64,000 bases of DNA from Clostridium sp. AM34-11AC (GCF_003435375.1 NZ_QWGL01000003.1:1-64000), one strand, 5' to 3'; positions 53,647-63,444 are shown, counted from the stretch's first letter. Notes: a model not told the origin generated them from the letters alone. Numbers and translations: made by a program.

Positions 53647-56472
53647 CTATCTCGGCACCTCTACCATGATATAAACTTCGATCATATCGTCTTCCTGAAG
53701 ATCGTTGAAGCCCTCGAATACAAGACCGCACTCGTAGCCTGCGTTGACTTCCTTCACGTCGTCCTTGAAACGCTTTAAGGATGCAAGCGGTCCCTCGAAG
53801 ATCTGCTCTCCGTCTCTCGTGATGCGGGCTTTGCTTCCGCGGGTGATCTTACCGTCAAGCACATAGGAACCGGCGATGGTGCCGACTCCGGATGCCTTGA
53901 ACGTCTGGCGGACAACTGCATGACCGGTTACCTGCTCCTCGTATACCGGATCCAGCATACCCTTCATGGCAGCCTCTACATCCTCGATCGCCTGGTAGAT
54001 GACGCGGTACAGACGCATGTCGACTTTCTCGCGGTCCGCGATGGACTTCGCCTGTGCGTCCGGACGAACGTTGAAACCGATGATGATCGCATTGGAAGCG
54101 GATGCAAGTGTAACGTCGGACTCGTTGATCGCGCCAACGCCGCCGTGGATGACTTTGACAACAACTTCCTCGTTGGAAAGCTTTACGAGACTCTGTTTTA
54201 CAGCCTCTACAGAACCCTGTACATCGGCTTTTACGATGATCGGAAGTTCCTTGACATTTCCGGCCTTGATCTGGGAGAACAGGTCGTCTAAGGAGAGTTT
54301 TGCCTTTGTATCTTCGATAAGCTTATTCTTGCTCTCTGCGATGAATGTCTCTGCGAAGCTTCTTGCCTCTTTCTCGTTCTGGTGCGCGATGAATACCTCA
54401 CCTGCGTTCGGAACATCGTTGAGACCGAGGATCTCAACCGGAGTGGACGGACCAGCCTCTTTGACACGGTTACCCTTATCGTCCATCATGGCGCGGACTT
54501 TACCGTAGCAGCAGCCAGCGGCGATAGCGTCACCGACCTTTAAGGTACCTTTCTGTACAAGTACCGTTGCCACCGGTCCTCTTCCCTTATCAAGCTGCGC
54601 CTCGATCACGAGACCTCTTGCGCGGCGGTTCGGGTTTGCCTTTAACTCTTTTACCTCTGCTGTTAAGAGGATCATCTCGAGAAGTTCCGGGATTCCCTCT
54701 TTTGTATGTGCGGAAACCGGTACGAATACGGTGCTTCCGCCCCAGTCCTCAGGAATCAGCTCATACTCGGATAACTCCTGTTTTACTCTCTCTACATTTG
54801 CGCTCGGCTTATCGATCTTGTTGACAGCAACGATGATCTCAACGCCTGCTGCCTTCGCGTGGTTGATGGCCTCAACGGTCTGTGGCATAACACCGTCGTC
54901 CGCTGCGACAACGAGGATCGCGATATCTGTTGCCTGGGCACCACGCATACGCATTGCCGTGAACGCCTCATGACCCGGTGTATCGAGGAATGTGATCTTC
55001 TGTCCGTTGTATTCAACAACATAGGCACCGATGTGCTGTGTGATACCGCCTGCCTCTCTGGAGGTTACATTTGTCTGGCGGATCGCGTCAAGAAGGGAAG
55101 TTTTACCGTGGTCAACATGCCCCATTACGCAGATGACCGGCGGTCTCGGAACCATGTCATTCTCGTCCTCTTCTTCCTCTTTCAAGAGTTCCTCGATGAC
55201 GTTGACCTTCTTCTCCTTCTCGCAGAGAACATCATACTCCATAGCGATCTCTTCGGCTTTCTCGAAGTCGATCTCCTGGTTGATCGTAACGATGGTGCCC
55301 TGTAAGAAGAGCTTCTTAACGATCGCGGACGGCTGTAATTTCATCTTGTCCGCGAGTTCTTTGATCGTGATAACCTCCGGGATTACGATGGTCTTGATCT
55401 CCTCGACCTTCGCCTCCTCCTTCTTCGGCTGCGGCGGCATAACCGGAGCTTTTACGCCCTTCTGGCCCTTTCCTGCCTTGCCTTTCATCTCGATATCGCG
55501 GTCTTTCTTTGCGTCATGCTCTTTCTTGTAAGCGTTCTTGCTCTGCTTTGTGTTCTGCTGCTTCTGTGCAAGCGGTGTATCGAAGGACGGCTTCGGAATG
55601 CCCATGCCGCTTCTGTTTCCACCCTGACGGCTGTCGTTTCTGCCCTGGTAACCGCCCTGACGATTGTTGTCACGGTTGCCCTGGTAGCCACCCTGGCGGT
55701 TTCCGTCTCTGTTGCCCTGGTAGCCGCCCTGGCGATTGTTATCTCTGTTACCCTGATAACCACCCTGGCGGTTTCCGTCTCTGTTGCCCTGGTAGCCGCC
55801 CTGACGGTTGTTATCGCGGTTGCCCTGGTAGCCACCCTGGCGGTTTCCGTCTCTGTTGCCCTGATAGCCGCCCTGGCGGTTTCCGTCTCGGTTGCCCTGG
55901 TAGCCACCCTGGCGGTTTCCATCTCTGTTACCCTGGTAGCCGCCCTGACGATTATTATCTCTGTTGCCCTGATAGCCGCCCTGGCGGTTATCTCTTCCGC
56001 TCTCGCGGTTTCCGTCGCGTCCCGGGAACGGACGGCTCTCTCTGGACTGGAAGCCCTGGCGTCCTTCCGGACGGCTCTGGTTCGGAAGCGGACGGACATT
56101 CTCACGAAGATCCTGTGCCGGTGCCTCTGTCTTAACTGTCTCCGCCTTTTTCTCCGGTGCCGGTGCTGCTGAAGTCTCAGCTGCCTTTGCCGGTGCTGCC
56201 GGCGCGCTGTTTGTCGTCGGTCTCACCTGCATGCCGGAACCGTTGTTCGGTCTTGCCGGTCTCTGACCGCCCTGCTGGCGGTTTCCTGCCGGACGTTTCT
56301 GTGTGCTGTTCTGCGGACGGTAAACTGCCGCAATACGCTTCTTTGCCGGTGCTGCCGGCGCATTATTTTCTCCTTCAGCCGGAACTGTCGGCTTTGTGGA
56401 ATTCTCCTGATTCTGATTCAATGTATCTGTTCCCTCTTTTTTCTTTCTTAAATCCTTTTCAAACTCACTCAC
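53647..56472 (-). CDS. infB: Translation initiation factor IF-2
   Basis: GTPase that delivers initiator tRNA to the 30S subunit, about 941 residues. The start is GTG at 56472, preceded by GGAGGTGG; an ATG 26 codons upstream has no site. The N-terminal domain is long and of low complexity, with a 12-residue repeat block (about residues 160-280). The IF2_N motif ([21 protein letters not shown]) and the G domain ([17 protein letters not shown]) follow. Two beta barrels and IF2 domain 3 complete the protein. It sits after ylxQ and before rbfA. Confidence 0.97.
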   Translation of the reverse strand: MSEFEKDLRKKKEGTDTLNQNQENSTKPTVPAEGENNAPAAPAKKRIAAVYRPQNSTQKRPAGNRQQGGQRPARPNNGSGMQVRPTTNSAPAAPAKAAETSAAPAPEKKAETVKTEAPAQDLRENVRPLPNQSRPEGRQGFQSRESRPFPGRDGNRESGRDNRQGGYQGNRDNNRQGGYQGNRDGNRQGGYQGNRDGNRQGGYQGNRDGNRQGGYQGNRDNNRQGGYQGNRDGNRQGGYQGNRDNNRQGGYQGNRDGNRQGGYQGNRDNNRQGGYQGRNDSRQGGNRSGMGIPKPSFDTPLAQKQQNTKQSKNAYKKEHDAKKDRDIEMKGKAGKGQKGVKAPVMPPQPKKEEAKVEEIKTIVIPEVITIKELADKMKLQPSAIVKKLFLQGTIVTINQEIDFEKAEEIAMEYDVLCEKEKKVNVIEELLKEEEEDENDMVPRPPVICVMGHVDHGKTSLLDAIRQTNVTSREAGGITQHIGAYVVEYNGQKITFLDTPGHEAFTAMRMRGAQATDIAILVVAADDGVMPQTVEAINHAKAAGVEIIVAVNKIDKPSANVERVKQELSEYELIPEDWGGSTVFVPVSAHTKEGIPELLEMILLTAEVKELKANPNRRARGLVIEAQLDKGRGPVATVLVQKGTLKVGDAIAAGCCYGKVRAMMDDKGNRVKEAGPSTPVEILGLNDVPNAGEVFIAHQNEKEARSFAETFIAESKNKLIEDTKAKLSLDDLFSQIKAGNVKELPIIVKADVQGSVEAVKQSLVKLSNEEVVVKVIHGGVGAINESDVTLASASNAIIIGFNVRPDAQAKSIADREKVDMRLYRVIYQAIEDVEAAMKGMLDPVYEEQVTGHAVVRQTFKASGVGTIAGSYVLDGKITRGSKARITRDGEQIFEGPLASLKRFKDDVKEVNAGYECGLVFEGFNDLQEDDMIEVYIMVEVPR
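55632..55990 (-). repeat. Coding 36-bp tandem repeat in infB
   Basis: Ten copies of QGGYQG occur at a 12-residue spacing within units of the form [11 protein letters not shown](N/G). They are encoded by near-identical 36-bp DNA repeats, with only N/G swaps and silent changes between units. The reading frame is kept. Confidence 0.95.
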
Positions 56473-56560
56473 GCTCGCCACCTCCAAAATAGTCCCTGCA
56501 AACCATCGCCAATGTACATGACCCGCCGCATGCAGGCATGCGCTCCTCATGTCCGCAGGA

Positions 56561-56872
56561 CTACGCTTTTGCAGTAAAATGCTTCAACAACGCATTGGAA
56601 AAATTCTCGTCGATCACGGCCAGGGACGCTCTCATCTGCTTTCCCAGGATGTGTCCGAGCTCTTCCTTGCTTCCGAACTCAAAGTACGGGACCTTATAGT
56701 AAGTACACATGTTCCGGAACATTTTCTTTGTGTTGTCCGAAGATTCTTCCGATACGATCACCAGTCCGGATTTTCCGGACTTTACCGCCTTCTCTGTGGA
56801 GAACTCGCCACTTCTTACCTTGCCGGCTTTCTCCGCCAGGCCCAGCAGGCCCAGGACCTTATTTCTGTTCAT
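56561..56872 (-). CDS. ylxQ: YlxQ, L7Ae-like RNA-binding protein
   Basis: A 103-residue member of the L7Ae/L30e/Gadd45 family ([20 protein letters not shown] and [18 protein letters not shown]). It is predicted to bind kink-turn RNA. It overlaps ylxR by 14 nt. It lies between ylxR and infB, the standard position in Firmicutes, and is likely part of ribosome assembly or RNA metabolism. Confidence 0.9.
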   Translation of the reverse strand: MNRNKVLGLLGLAEKAGKVRSGEFSTEKAVKSGKSGLVIVSEESSDNTKKMFRNMCTYYKVPYFEFGSKEELGHILGKQMRASLAVIDENFSNALLKHFTAKA

Positions 56873-57140
56873 CGATCTGTTCCATCTCCTTTTTCAGACT
56901 TTCGTAAACCTCTTTTGGAATTGCCATTTTAAAGGAGCGTTCCAGTCCCCGGCTCTTCACTGCCTTTTCAAAGCATGCCATGGATGGGCAGATATATGCG
57001 CCGCGTCCGTTTTTTCTTCCGGTCGCGTCAATGGAAATCACGTCGTCAGTACCTTTTAAGACACGGATCAGCTCCCGCTTGTTTTTCATTTCACCGCAGC
57101 CAATGCACTGTCTCTGCGGAACCTTCTTTACTGTACTCAC
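56859..57140 (-). CDS. ylxR: YlxR (DUF448), RNase P modulator type
   Basis: A 93-residue basic protein with the DUF448 signature PQRQCIGCGEMKNKRELIRV and GRGAYICPSMACFEKA. In B. subtilis the homologue (RnpM) binds RNase P RNA. It lies between nusA and ylxQ and overlaps the latter. Confidence 0.92.
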   Translation of the reverse strand: MSTVKKVPQRQCIGCGEMKNKRELIRVLKGTDDVISIDATGRKNGRGAYICPSMACFEKAVKSRGLERSFKMAIPKEVYESLKKEMEQIDEQK

Positions 57141-57160
57141 TGTGGTCGTTCCCTTCTCTC

Positions 57161-58327
57161 CTATTCTTCTGTCTCAGCCTGTGCTTCGGAAGTTTCCTCT
57201 GCCGGAACTTCGTCCTCTGCCGGCTCTACATCTTTCTCGTACTCGCCCTCAAAGCCTTCCTCGCCGAAATCCATATCGTCGAAGAGGCCAAGCTCTCTCG
57301 CCTGTGTCTCACTCTTGATATCGATCTTGTAGGTGGTAAGTCTTGCGGCAAGTCTTGCATTCTGTCCTTCTTTACCGATCGCTAAGGATAACTGGTAGTC
57401 CGGAACGATGACCTGTGCCTCTTTCTCGTCCTCATCCGCAACGACGGAGATGACCTTCGCCGGACTTAACGCGTTTTCAATTAAGAACGCCGGGTTGTCG
57501 TCCCAGTTGATGATATCGATCTTCTCACCGCGGAGCTCGTTGACGATCGCGTTGACTCTCGCGCCGTTTAAACCGACACATGCACCTACCGGATCAACGT
57601 TCGGGTCTGTGGAGCTTACAGCGATCTTTGTTCTGGAACCTGCCTCACGGGCGATGGCGCGAATCTCAACGGTACCGTCGCGGACCTCTGCGATCTCAGC
57701 CTCAAACAGACGTCTTACGAGGTCCGGATGCGTTCTGGATACGGAGATTCTCGGTCCCTTCGGGCTGTCCTTAACTTCCAGGATATAAACCTTGATGCGC
57801 TCAGTTCTCTGGAATACTTCGCCCTTTACCTGCTCAGCTTCCGGAAGGATCGCATCGATCTTTCCGAGATCTACGCTGACATTGCGGCCAATATAACGCT
57901 GGACAATACCCGTAACGACCTCTTTCTCCTTGCACTGCCACTCGCTTAACTGGGACTTACGGCTCTCCTCGCGGATCTTCTGTAAGATCACGTTCTTCGC
58001 GTTCTGCGTCGCGATTCTGCCGAAATCATGGGAATCAATGGGGATCTGGACGATATCACCAAGGACATGTCTCGGAGCGATCATTCTTGCGTCAGCGAGG
58101 CTGATCTGTGTGATCGGGTCCTCCACAGTCTCAACGACCTCTTTTTCCATATATACAGAATAGTCGCAGCCATCCGGATCAATGATGACTTTCACATTGT
58201 CAGCTTTGCCGAAATGGTTCTTGCAGGCTGTGAGAAGTGAATTCTCAATTGCCTCCAGCAATGTGTCCTTACTGATGTTGTACTCTTTTTCGAGTATATT
58301 CATCGATTCCATCAGTTCCTTGTTCAT
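57161..58327 (-). CDS. nusA: Transcription termination/antitermination factor NusA
   Basis: RNA polymerase- and RNA-binding factor, 388 residues. It has an N-terminal RNAP-binding domain, S1 (about 140-200) and two KH domains, with FLIENALSPAKV and the second KH motif IGKEGQNARLAARL. The C-terminus is an acidic tail with many Glu, Asp and Ala instead of the Gammaproteobacterial acidic repeats. AAGGAGGATAAAA precedes the ATG. It follows rimP. Confidence 0.96.
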   Translation of the reverse strand: MNKELMESMNILEKEYNISKDTLLEAIENSLLTACKNHFGKADNVKVIIDPDGCDYSVYMEKEVVETVEDPITQISLADARMIAPRHVLGDIVQIPIDSHDFGRIATQNAKNVILQKIREESRKSQLSEWQCKEKEVVTGIVQRYIGRNVSVDLGKIDAILPEAEQVKGEVFQRTERIKVYILEVKDSPKGPRISVSRTHPDLVRRLFEAEIAEVRDGTVEIRAIAREAGSRTKIAVSSTDPNVDPVGACVGLNGARVNAIVNELRGEKIDIINWDDNPAFLIENALSPAKVISVVADEDEKEAQVIVPDYQLSLAIGKEGQNARLAARLTTYKIDIKSETQARELGLFDDMDFGEEGFEGEYEKDVEPAEDEVPAEETSEAQAETEE

Positions 58328-58342
58328 TTTTTATCCTCCTTA

Positions 58343-58810
58343 TTAAAAATCGAATGCCAGACGGATTAAGGCAATGTCTTTTCTATTAAATGTGCTCTCG
58401 GAACCGTCCTCGTAGCGGATCGTTACGGTGTCCGCGTCATATGCCGTGAGAATTCCGGAGAAATCTTTCTGTCTCTCGATGGCGCGGTACAGCTTGATAT
58501 CGACTGCTTCGCCGAGACTTCTCTTGAAGTCCTTCTCTTTCTTTAACGGTCTGCCGAGTCCCGGGGAGCTTACTTCCAGGATATAGCTGTCATCGATAAA
58601 GTCTTCTTTATCGAGCCAGTCGCTTAAGCGTCTCGATACCATCTCACAGTCATCTACCGTGAAGCCGCCCTCTTTGTCGATATAAGCTCTCAGATACCAG
58701 GTGCCCGCTTCCTTCACGTACTCCACGTCCACCAGTTCAAAATTATTCTCTTCCATGATCGGAATTAAAAATTTCTCGACCCTGGATTCATATTCATCTC
58801 TTCTTGCCAT
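58343..58810 (-). CDS. rimP: Ribosome maturation factor RimP
   Basis: A 155-residue 30S assembly factor of the RimP family (LRAYIDKEGGFTVDDCEMVSR-type first domain, then SSPGLGRPLKKEKDF). The start ending at 58810 has GGTGG upstream. An ATG 23 codons earlier is in the leader hairpin region and was rejected. It is the first gene of the nus-infB operon, 15 nt ahead of nusA. Confidence 0.95.
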   Translation of the reverse strand: MARRDEYESRVEKFLIPIMEENNFELVDVEYVKEAGTWYLRAYIDKEGGFTVDDCEMVSRRLSDWLDKEDFIDDSYILEVSSPGLGRPLKKEKDFKRSLGEAVDIKLYRAIERQKDFSGILTAYDADTVTIRYEDGSESTFNRKDIALIRLAFDF

Positions 58811-58858
58811 GGGTTTCCACCGCCTTTCTGCCGGAATATTCCGGTTATGCAAAACGAA

Positions 58859-58882
58859 AGAGTGGACTTTTTCGTCCACTCT
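58859..58882 (-). promoter_or_regulatory. Leader hairpin, possible attenuator of the rimP-nusA-infB operon
   Basis: AGAGTGGAC and GTCCACTCT form a perfect 9-bp stem with a 6-nt loop about 50 nt before the rimP start. On the minus strand TTTCGTTTT follows, and CAAAA precedes. It lies between the promoter and rimP. NusA-dependent attenuation of its own operon is a tempting reading but is inference. Confidence 0.6.
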
Positions 58883-58911
58883 TTTGACCGGTTACTTATG
58901 TTATCGTCAAA

Positions 58912-58940
58912 ATCATAGCATAGAACATCTGAAAAATCAA
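58912..58940 (-). promoter_or_regulatory. Promoter of the rimP-nusA-infB operon
   Basis: TTGATT, 17 bases ending in TGC, TATGAT, an extended -10 sigma-A promoter. The predicted transcript starts near 58905 and has a leader of about 95 nt. Confidence 0.75.
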
Positions 58941-59087
58941 GGGGTTTGCTGGGAAAAGTGCCTGTTTGCGGGATTTCTGTGCAGTTTTCCGGGTGTTTTC
59001 TATGATTTTGGGGCAATGACCAGCCCGACAGACCTGTCCGTTTACGCAAATCATGCTGATCCTGGTGAATCCTGTGCCGGTGCCTCG

Positions 59088-59116
59088 TTGCATGGGATTC
59101 TGTTTTCTGATATACT
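59088..59116 (+). promoter_or_regulatory. Promoter of the TetM-like fusion gene
   Basis: TTGCAT, 17 bases, TATACT. The transcript would start near 59123, leaving a leader of about 78 nt without a clear regulatory structure. Confidence 0.65.
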
Positions 59117-59200
59117 ATGTTTACGCTGCCGCCTTTTATTTTCTTTCAGGAGGCAGGTCACTTATTATATCTATATTACAGAAAGCAGACCTTATTGTAT

Positions 59201-62134
59201 ATGAAACGATTTGTTATCGGTATCCTCGCGCATGTCGACGCTGGAAAGACGACCATGTCCGAGGCAATTTTATATGAGACAGGAAAATTAAAGAAAATGG
59301 GGCGCGTAGACAACCGGGACGCGTTTCTCGATACGTTTGCACTGGAGCGCGCCCGTGGCATCACGATCTTTTCGAAACAGGCGGTCTTTCCGTTAGGCGA
59401 TGCCTCCGTGACACTTCTTGATACGCCGGGTCATGTGGACTTTTCGGCGGAGATGGAGCGGACACTGCAGGTGCTGGACTACGCGGTGCTCATCGTCAGC
59501 GGGGCTGATGGGGTGCAGGGACATACGGAAACGCTCTGGAGACTTTTAAGACGATACCGGATCCCGGTGTTTATCTTTGTGAATAAGATGGATCAGAAAT
59601 GGACGGATCGAGATGCGGTGCTGGCATCGCTGAAGGAGCGGCTGGATCATGGAGTCGTGGACTTCAGCGGGGTGATCGGGAATGAGGATGTGTTGACATT
59701 TTCAGCTTCTGCTGAACCGTTTGCGGCGGTCTGCAGAGATCCAGAAGAGGCAGCCGAGGAGATCGCCACCTGCGATGAAGCGCTTCTGGAAGCTTACCTC
59801 GCAGACGGTACTTTAAAGACAGACGATGTGCGGAAAGTCATCCATGACCGGAAACTCTTCCCGTGCTTTTTCGGCTCTGCGTTAAAACTTTCCGGCGTCC
59901 GGGAATTTCTGACCGCCCTCGGGGAGTTTGCGTCATGTCCGGACTACACGAAGGACTTCGGCGCGAAGGTGTTCAAGATCTCCCGCGATGAGGCAGGCGT
60001 CCGGATGACACATCTGAAGGTCACGGGCGGAAGTTTGAAGATCCGCGATTCGCTGTCCCCTGATTCTGAGGAGAAGATCAACCAGATCCGGCTCTACTCC
60101 GGCTCAAAGTTTGAGGCATTGAAGGAAGCGGAACCTGGCATGGTGGTGGCCGTCACCGGAATCTCCGACACGAGGCCTGGACAGGTCTTCGGAACTGCCT
60201 CCGAGAGTGCTCTTCCGCTTTTAGAGCCGGTCCTCACCTACCGGATCCTGCTGCCCTTTGGAACAGACTCCCACACCATGCTCAAAAACATGCGCATGCT
60301 CGAGGAGGAAGACCCGCAGCTCCATATCGTCTGGAACGAGGCGCTTGGCGAAATCCAGGCACAGGTCATGGGCGATGTACAGATGGAGATCCTGAAAAGT
60401 CAGGTACAAGAACGATTCGGCGTGGAGATCGAATTTGGCGAAGGAAATATTGTATATAAGGAAACGATCGCTAAGATTGTTGAGGGCGTCGGGCATTTCG
60501 AACCGCTGCGCCACTACGCGGAAGTCCATCTTTTAATGGAACCGGGTGAGCCGGGAACCGGACTCGTCTTTGATACCAACTGCAGCGAAGATATGCTGGA
60601 TAAAAACTGGCAGAGACTGATTCTGACACATCTGGAGGAAAAGCGGTTCCGGGGAATCCTCACCGGTTCCGAGATCACCGATATAAAGATCACTCTGATC
60701 GCCGGGCGTGCCCACCAGAAGCACACAGAGGGCGGCGATTTCCGCCAAGCAACCTACCGCGCTGTCCGTCAGGGACTCTGCGAGGCGGGGTGTGTGCTCT
60801 TAGAACCCTACTACGCGTTCCGGCTGGAAGTCCCATCGGAAAACCTTGGGCGCGCAATGGCGGATCTTGACCGGATGCAGGGTGAATTTTCCGCACCGGA
60901 ACAGGACGGCTCCATGGCTCTTCTTACGGGGACCGCTCCGGTTTCCACCATGAGAAATTATCAGCGCGATGTAATCTCCTACACGAAAGGCCGCGGACGG
61001 CTGACCTTGAGTCTTTCCGGCTACGAACCGTGCCACAACGCCGAGGAGGTGATCGCGGCCTCCGGCTACGATTTCGATTCCGACCTTCAGGATCCTGCCG
61101 GATCCGTCTTCTGCTCCCACGGGGCAGGCTTCGTGGTGCCGTGGAGCGAGGTGAAGCAGTATATGCATGTGGAGAGTCCGCTGGCAAAGCAGCTTGCGAA
61201 GGAACAGCAGGAACGGGAGCTTAAGGAAGCGAATGAACGGCTGCAGGCGATGGCAGCGGATGTAGCTGCGGGGAAAGTTCCGAGTGGAGCGGCTGGCGGC
61301 AGCGCTGCTGGCTCTGGTTTTTCTGGCAGTAAAAATTCTGGCTCTGGAGCTGGACCTGGTTCGAGCGGCTCTGCCGCTTCTGGTAACGGTATCGACTCTG
61401 GAGCTTCCGCGAATGGCACTGCCGGTTCTTCCTCCGACAGCCGCGGAAATGGAGATTCTTCCCTTTCCTTCTATGACGACAAGGAACTCCAGGCCATCTT
61501 CACCCGTACATACGGCGAGCCGAAGCGGAAGCTTGCCTCCGACTACGACTCCCGCACCGTGATCCGCGCAAAGAACGCCAGCCCGGTGAAGCCGGTGAAG
61601 GAAAAAGAGGCGCCAGAGGACGAGTATCTTCTCGTTGACGGCTACAACATCATCTTTGCCTGGGAGGAGCTGAGCGACCTGGCGGCAGTCAGCATCGACG
61701 CAGCCCGCTACAAGCTCATGGACATCCTAAGCAACTACCAGGGATTCCGGAAAATATGTGTCATCGTCGTCTTCGATGCCTACAAGGTCCCCGGCGGTGT
61801 GGAGAAGGTCCAGAAATACCACAACATCAACGTCGTGTATACAAAAGCGGCGGAGACCGCCGACCAGTACATCGAAAAAGTCGCGATCCGCATCGGCAGA
61901 CGATACCGCACCACAGTCGCTACCTCCGACGGCGTGATCCAGCTCATCATCCGCAGCCAGGGCTGCATCCTCTGGTCCGCGAGGGATTTCCGTGAGGAGA
62001 TCGAACGTGTCGGAAAGCTGATCTCTGAGGAAAAGGGAAAGCACACCGGCAATGCAAAAAATTATCTGTTCGCGCATGCGGACGAGGAGACACAGAAGTA
62101 TTTAGAGGCAGTACGACTGGGAAAAAAATCCTGA
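59201..62134 (+). CDS. TetM-like ribosomal GTPase fused to a YacP/Rae1-type NYN nuclease domain
   Basis: A 977-residue fusion. Residues 1-650 are an EF-G/TetM-type translational GTPase, with G1 AHVDAGKTT (10-18), DTPGH and NKMD, then domains II-V. A linker of about 60 residues (about 695-752) is nearly pure Gly, Ser and Ala. The last 170 residues start at EYLLVDGYNIIFAW with D813 and N816. They continue with VVFDAYK and an ATSDGVIQLII segment, a PIN/NYN domain like YacP/Rae1, which in Bacillus cleaves mRNA in the ribosomal A site. The pairing suggests a ribosome-directed nuclease; this is inference. Classical TetM lacks this domain. The start at 59201 has only a weak ribosome binding site. 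Confidence 0.9.
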   Translation: MKRFVIGILAHVDAGKTTMSEAILYETGKLKKMGRVDNRDAFLDTFALERARGITIFSKQAVFPLGDASVTLLDTPGHVDFSAEMERTLQVLDYAVLIVSGADGVQGHTETLWRLLRRYRIPVFIFVNKMDQKWTDRDAVLASLKERLDHGVVDFSGVIGNEDVLTFSASAEPFAAVCRDPEEAAEEIATCDEALLEAYLADGTLKTDDVRKVIHDRKLFPCFFGSALKLSGVREFLTALGEFASCPDYTKDFGAKVFKISRDEAGVRMTHLKVTGGSLKIRDSLSPDSEEKINQIRLYSGSKFEALKEAEPGMVVAVTGISDTRPGQVFGTASESALPLLEPVLTYRILLPFGTDSHTMLKNMRMLEEEDPQLHIVWNEALGEIQAQVMGDVQMEILKSQVQERFGVEIEFGEGNIVYKETIAKIVEGVGHFEPLRHYAEVHLLMEPGEPGTGLVFDTNCSEDMLDKNWQRLILTHLEEKRFRGILTGSEITDIKITLIAGRAHQKHTEGGDFRQATYRAVRQGLCEAGCVLLEPYYAFRLEVPSENLGRAMADLDRMQGEFSAPEQDGSMALLTGTAPVSTMRNYQRDVISYTKGRGRLTLSLSGYEPCHNAEEVIAASGYDFDSDLQDPAGSVFCSHGAGFVVPWSEVKQYMHVESPLAKQLAKEQQERELKEANERLQAMAADVAAGKVPSGAAGGSAAGSGFSGSKNSGSGAGPGSSGSAASGNGIDSGASANGTAGSSSDSRGNGDSSLSFYDDKELQAIFTRTYGEPKRKLASDYDSRTVIRAKNASPVKPVKEKEAPEDEYLLVDGYNIIFAWEELSDLAAVSIDAARYKLMDILSNYQGFRKICVIVVFDAYKVPGGVEKVQKYHNINVVYTKAAETADQYIEKVAIRIGRRYRTTVATSDGVIQLIIRSQGCILWSARDFREEIERVGKLISEEKGKHTGNAKNYLFAHADEETQKYLEAVRLGKKS

Positions 62135-62150
62135 AATGCCACAAAAGAAT

Positions 62151-62217
62151 GTGCCTTGGCACATTCTCGCGCCTCGCGCGGTCGCTTGCGACAGTCTACA
62201 TCTTCGCGCGAGTGCGC
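62151..62217. repeat. Dispersed intergenic repeat family 2, copy B
   Basis: CCTTGGCACATTC, CGCGCGGTCGCTTGCGA, CATCTTCGCG and TGCGC recur from copy A at 17771-17836. A perfect palindrome GAATGTGCC-TT-GGCACATTC (62147-62166) overlaps its left edge. Confidence 0.55.
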
Positions 62218-62223
62218 ATCTTT

Positions 62224-62242
62224 GGCACGTCAGTGCCTTTTT
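62224..62242 (+). terminator. Terminator of the TetM-like fusion gene
   Basis: GGCAC-GTCA-GTGCC followed by five T. The stem is only 5 bp, 90 nt after the stop codon. Confidence 0.55.
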
Positions 62243-62477
62243 CTGACCTCATTTCAGACATTTCCCACACTTTTTCCGTCCTATTTCCAGCCATTCTCTA
62301 CATTTTCCGACCTGCCCTCAATATCTCTCCCTTGAACCACCAACACGCAATCCAGCGAATTTTCGAAATTTTCGAAATAGAGCGCGATTTTAAACCTTCA
62401 GACTCAAGCACATAACTTCTCCTCGCTCCTGTCAACACACCGCGCTGATACGCAATCTTCCAAACCGCCAACGCACA

Positions 62478-62681
62478 GCGCCGGTGAGTCTTCGGGCACG
62501 GACGCTTTGTGCAGGGAGCCTGGCTTCCTCTTGGCTCGCAGGAGAATGCGTTGGAGGACAGGCGGCACTAGTCTGAGCGTCAGCGAGTTGTGCCGACTGT
62601 TCTCCGCCCTTAGCATTCTTCTGCAAGCTTAGAGGAACCGCTCCCGAACCCCTGCGTTCGCGCCCGAAGACTCACCGGCGC
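62478..62681. repeat. 204-bp imperfect palindrome in a gene-free region
   Basis: The ends are a perfect 20-bp inverted repeat (62478-62497 and 62662-62681; GCGCCGGTGAGTCTTCGGGC on the left). Inner blocks also pair: TTCCTCTTGGCTCGCAGGAGAATGC on the left against its near-complement on the right, and a central GGCGGCACTAG/GTTGTGCC stem. The whole could fold into one long hairpin. I recall similar small reading frames in other Lachnospiraceae genomes, suggesting a dispersed element. The 562-bp gap from 62135 has no supportable gene. Confidence 0.7.
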
Positions 62682-62696
62682 GTACCTCTAGCCAAT

Positions 62697-63215
62697 CTAT
62701 TTCCCACAAACCTCAAGGATCTCCCCGCAGATTTCTTCTGCCGTCTTCCCATCCGTAGCTATAGTCACATCAGCCGCCGCCTCATACTTCGGCCTGCGCT
62801 TCTCCATCAGCTCTTCAATATACCCAACATTCATATTCCCATTCAGTACCGGTCTCTCCGTACTGTCCTTCACACGCTCGTAGATCGTCCCCGGCTCTGC
62901 CGTGAGAAGCACGATCTTCCCAGACTCCTTCATAAGCCGCACATTCTCCTCCTTCAAAACAGCACCTCCCCCACAGGAGATCACCGCCGGCTCCACTCCC
63001 GCAAAGCTTTTGATCAGCTCCGTCTCCAGCTCCCTGAAATACGCTTCCCCCTTCTCCTCAAAAATATCCGCGATCGCCATCCCCTCATTCTCCACGATCA
63101 TCTGATCCATCTCCACCTGCCTCGCCCCGGTCATCTCCGCCAGGCACTCCGCGTTCGTACTCTTCCCGCAGCCCATAAATCCGATCAGAAAAATATGTTC
63201 CTTCAATCCCGCCAT
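62697..63215 (-). CDS. aroK: Shikimate kinase
   Basis: Phosphorylates shikimate in aromatic amino acid synthesis. The 172-residue NMP-kinase-like protein has the P-loop GFMGCGKST (12-20), the shikimate-binding Asp in EMDQMI, and SCGGGAVL. It also has the lid region DSTERPVL with its Arg. AAGGAG precedes the ATG. It is divergent from aroE, which acts just before it in the pathway. Confidence 0.95.
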   Translation of the reverse strand: MAGLKEHIFLIGFMGCGKSTNAECLAEMTGARQVEMDQMIVENEGMAIADIFEEKGEAYFRELETELIKSFAGVEPAVISCGGGAVLKEENVRLMKESGKIVLLTAEPGTIYERVKDSTERPVLNGNMNVGYIEELMEKRRPKYEAAADVTIATDGKTAEEICGEILEVCGK

Positions 63216-63444
63216 AATCTAAATTCTCCTTTTCGTACTAATAGTCTCTCAAAATCTCTAACTGTTTTCTCCCACACCCAAAACACTTTTCCACTTTCAT
63301 GCGTCATTTAGTGCAAGTATACCAGATTTTAACATACTCTGCAATCAAAGAACCTTCACATTCCTGATCTATTCCGCTTTTAGCCCTCTTTTTTAAATTT
63401 TTCTGCTTTTTACATTTTCACACTTTAAAATCATAAATTTTCTT

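Noticed and set aside
55620..55990. A 36-bp tandem repeat array resembling a CRISPR
   Set aside because: There are no unique spacers; the repeats are contiguous and encode in-frame QGGYQG units of IF-2.
55485..56172. Several open frames opposite and within the infB repeat block
   Set aside because: They are by-products of the repetitive coding sequence, giving periodic low-complexity proteins.
59201..62134. Interpretation as a tetracycline resistance gene
   Set aside because: The GTPase part is TetM-like, but the fused nuclease domain and the chromosomal housekeeping context argue for a cellular translation factor.
62404..62626. Two small minus-strand frames (64 and 70 codons) in the palindromic region
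   Set aside because: They lie in the repeat element, have no ribosome binding site and overlap each other; I treat them as part of the element.
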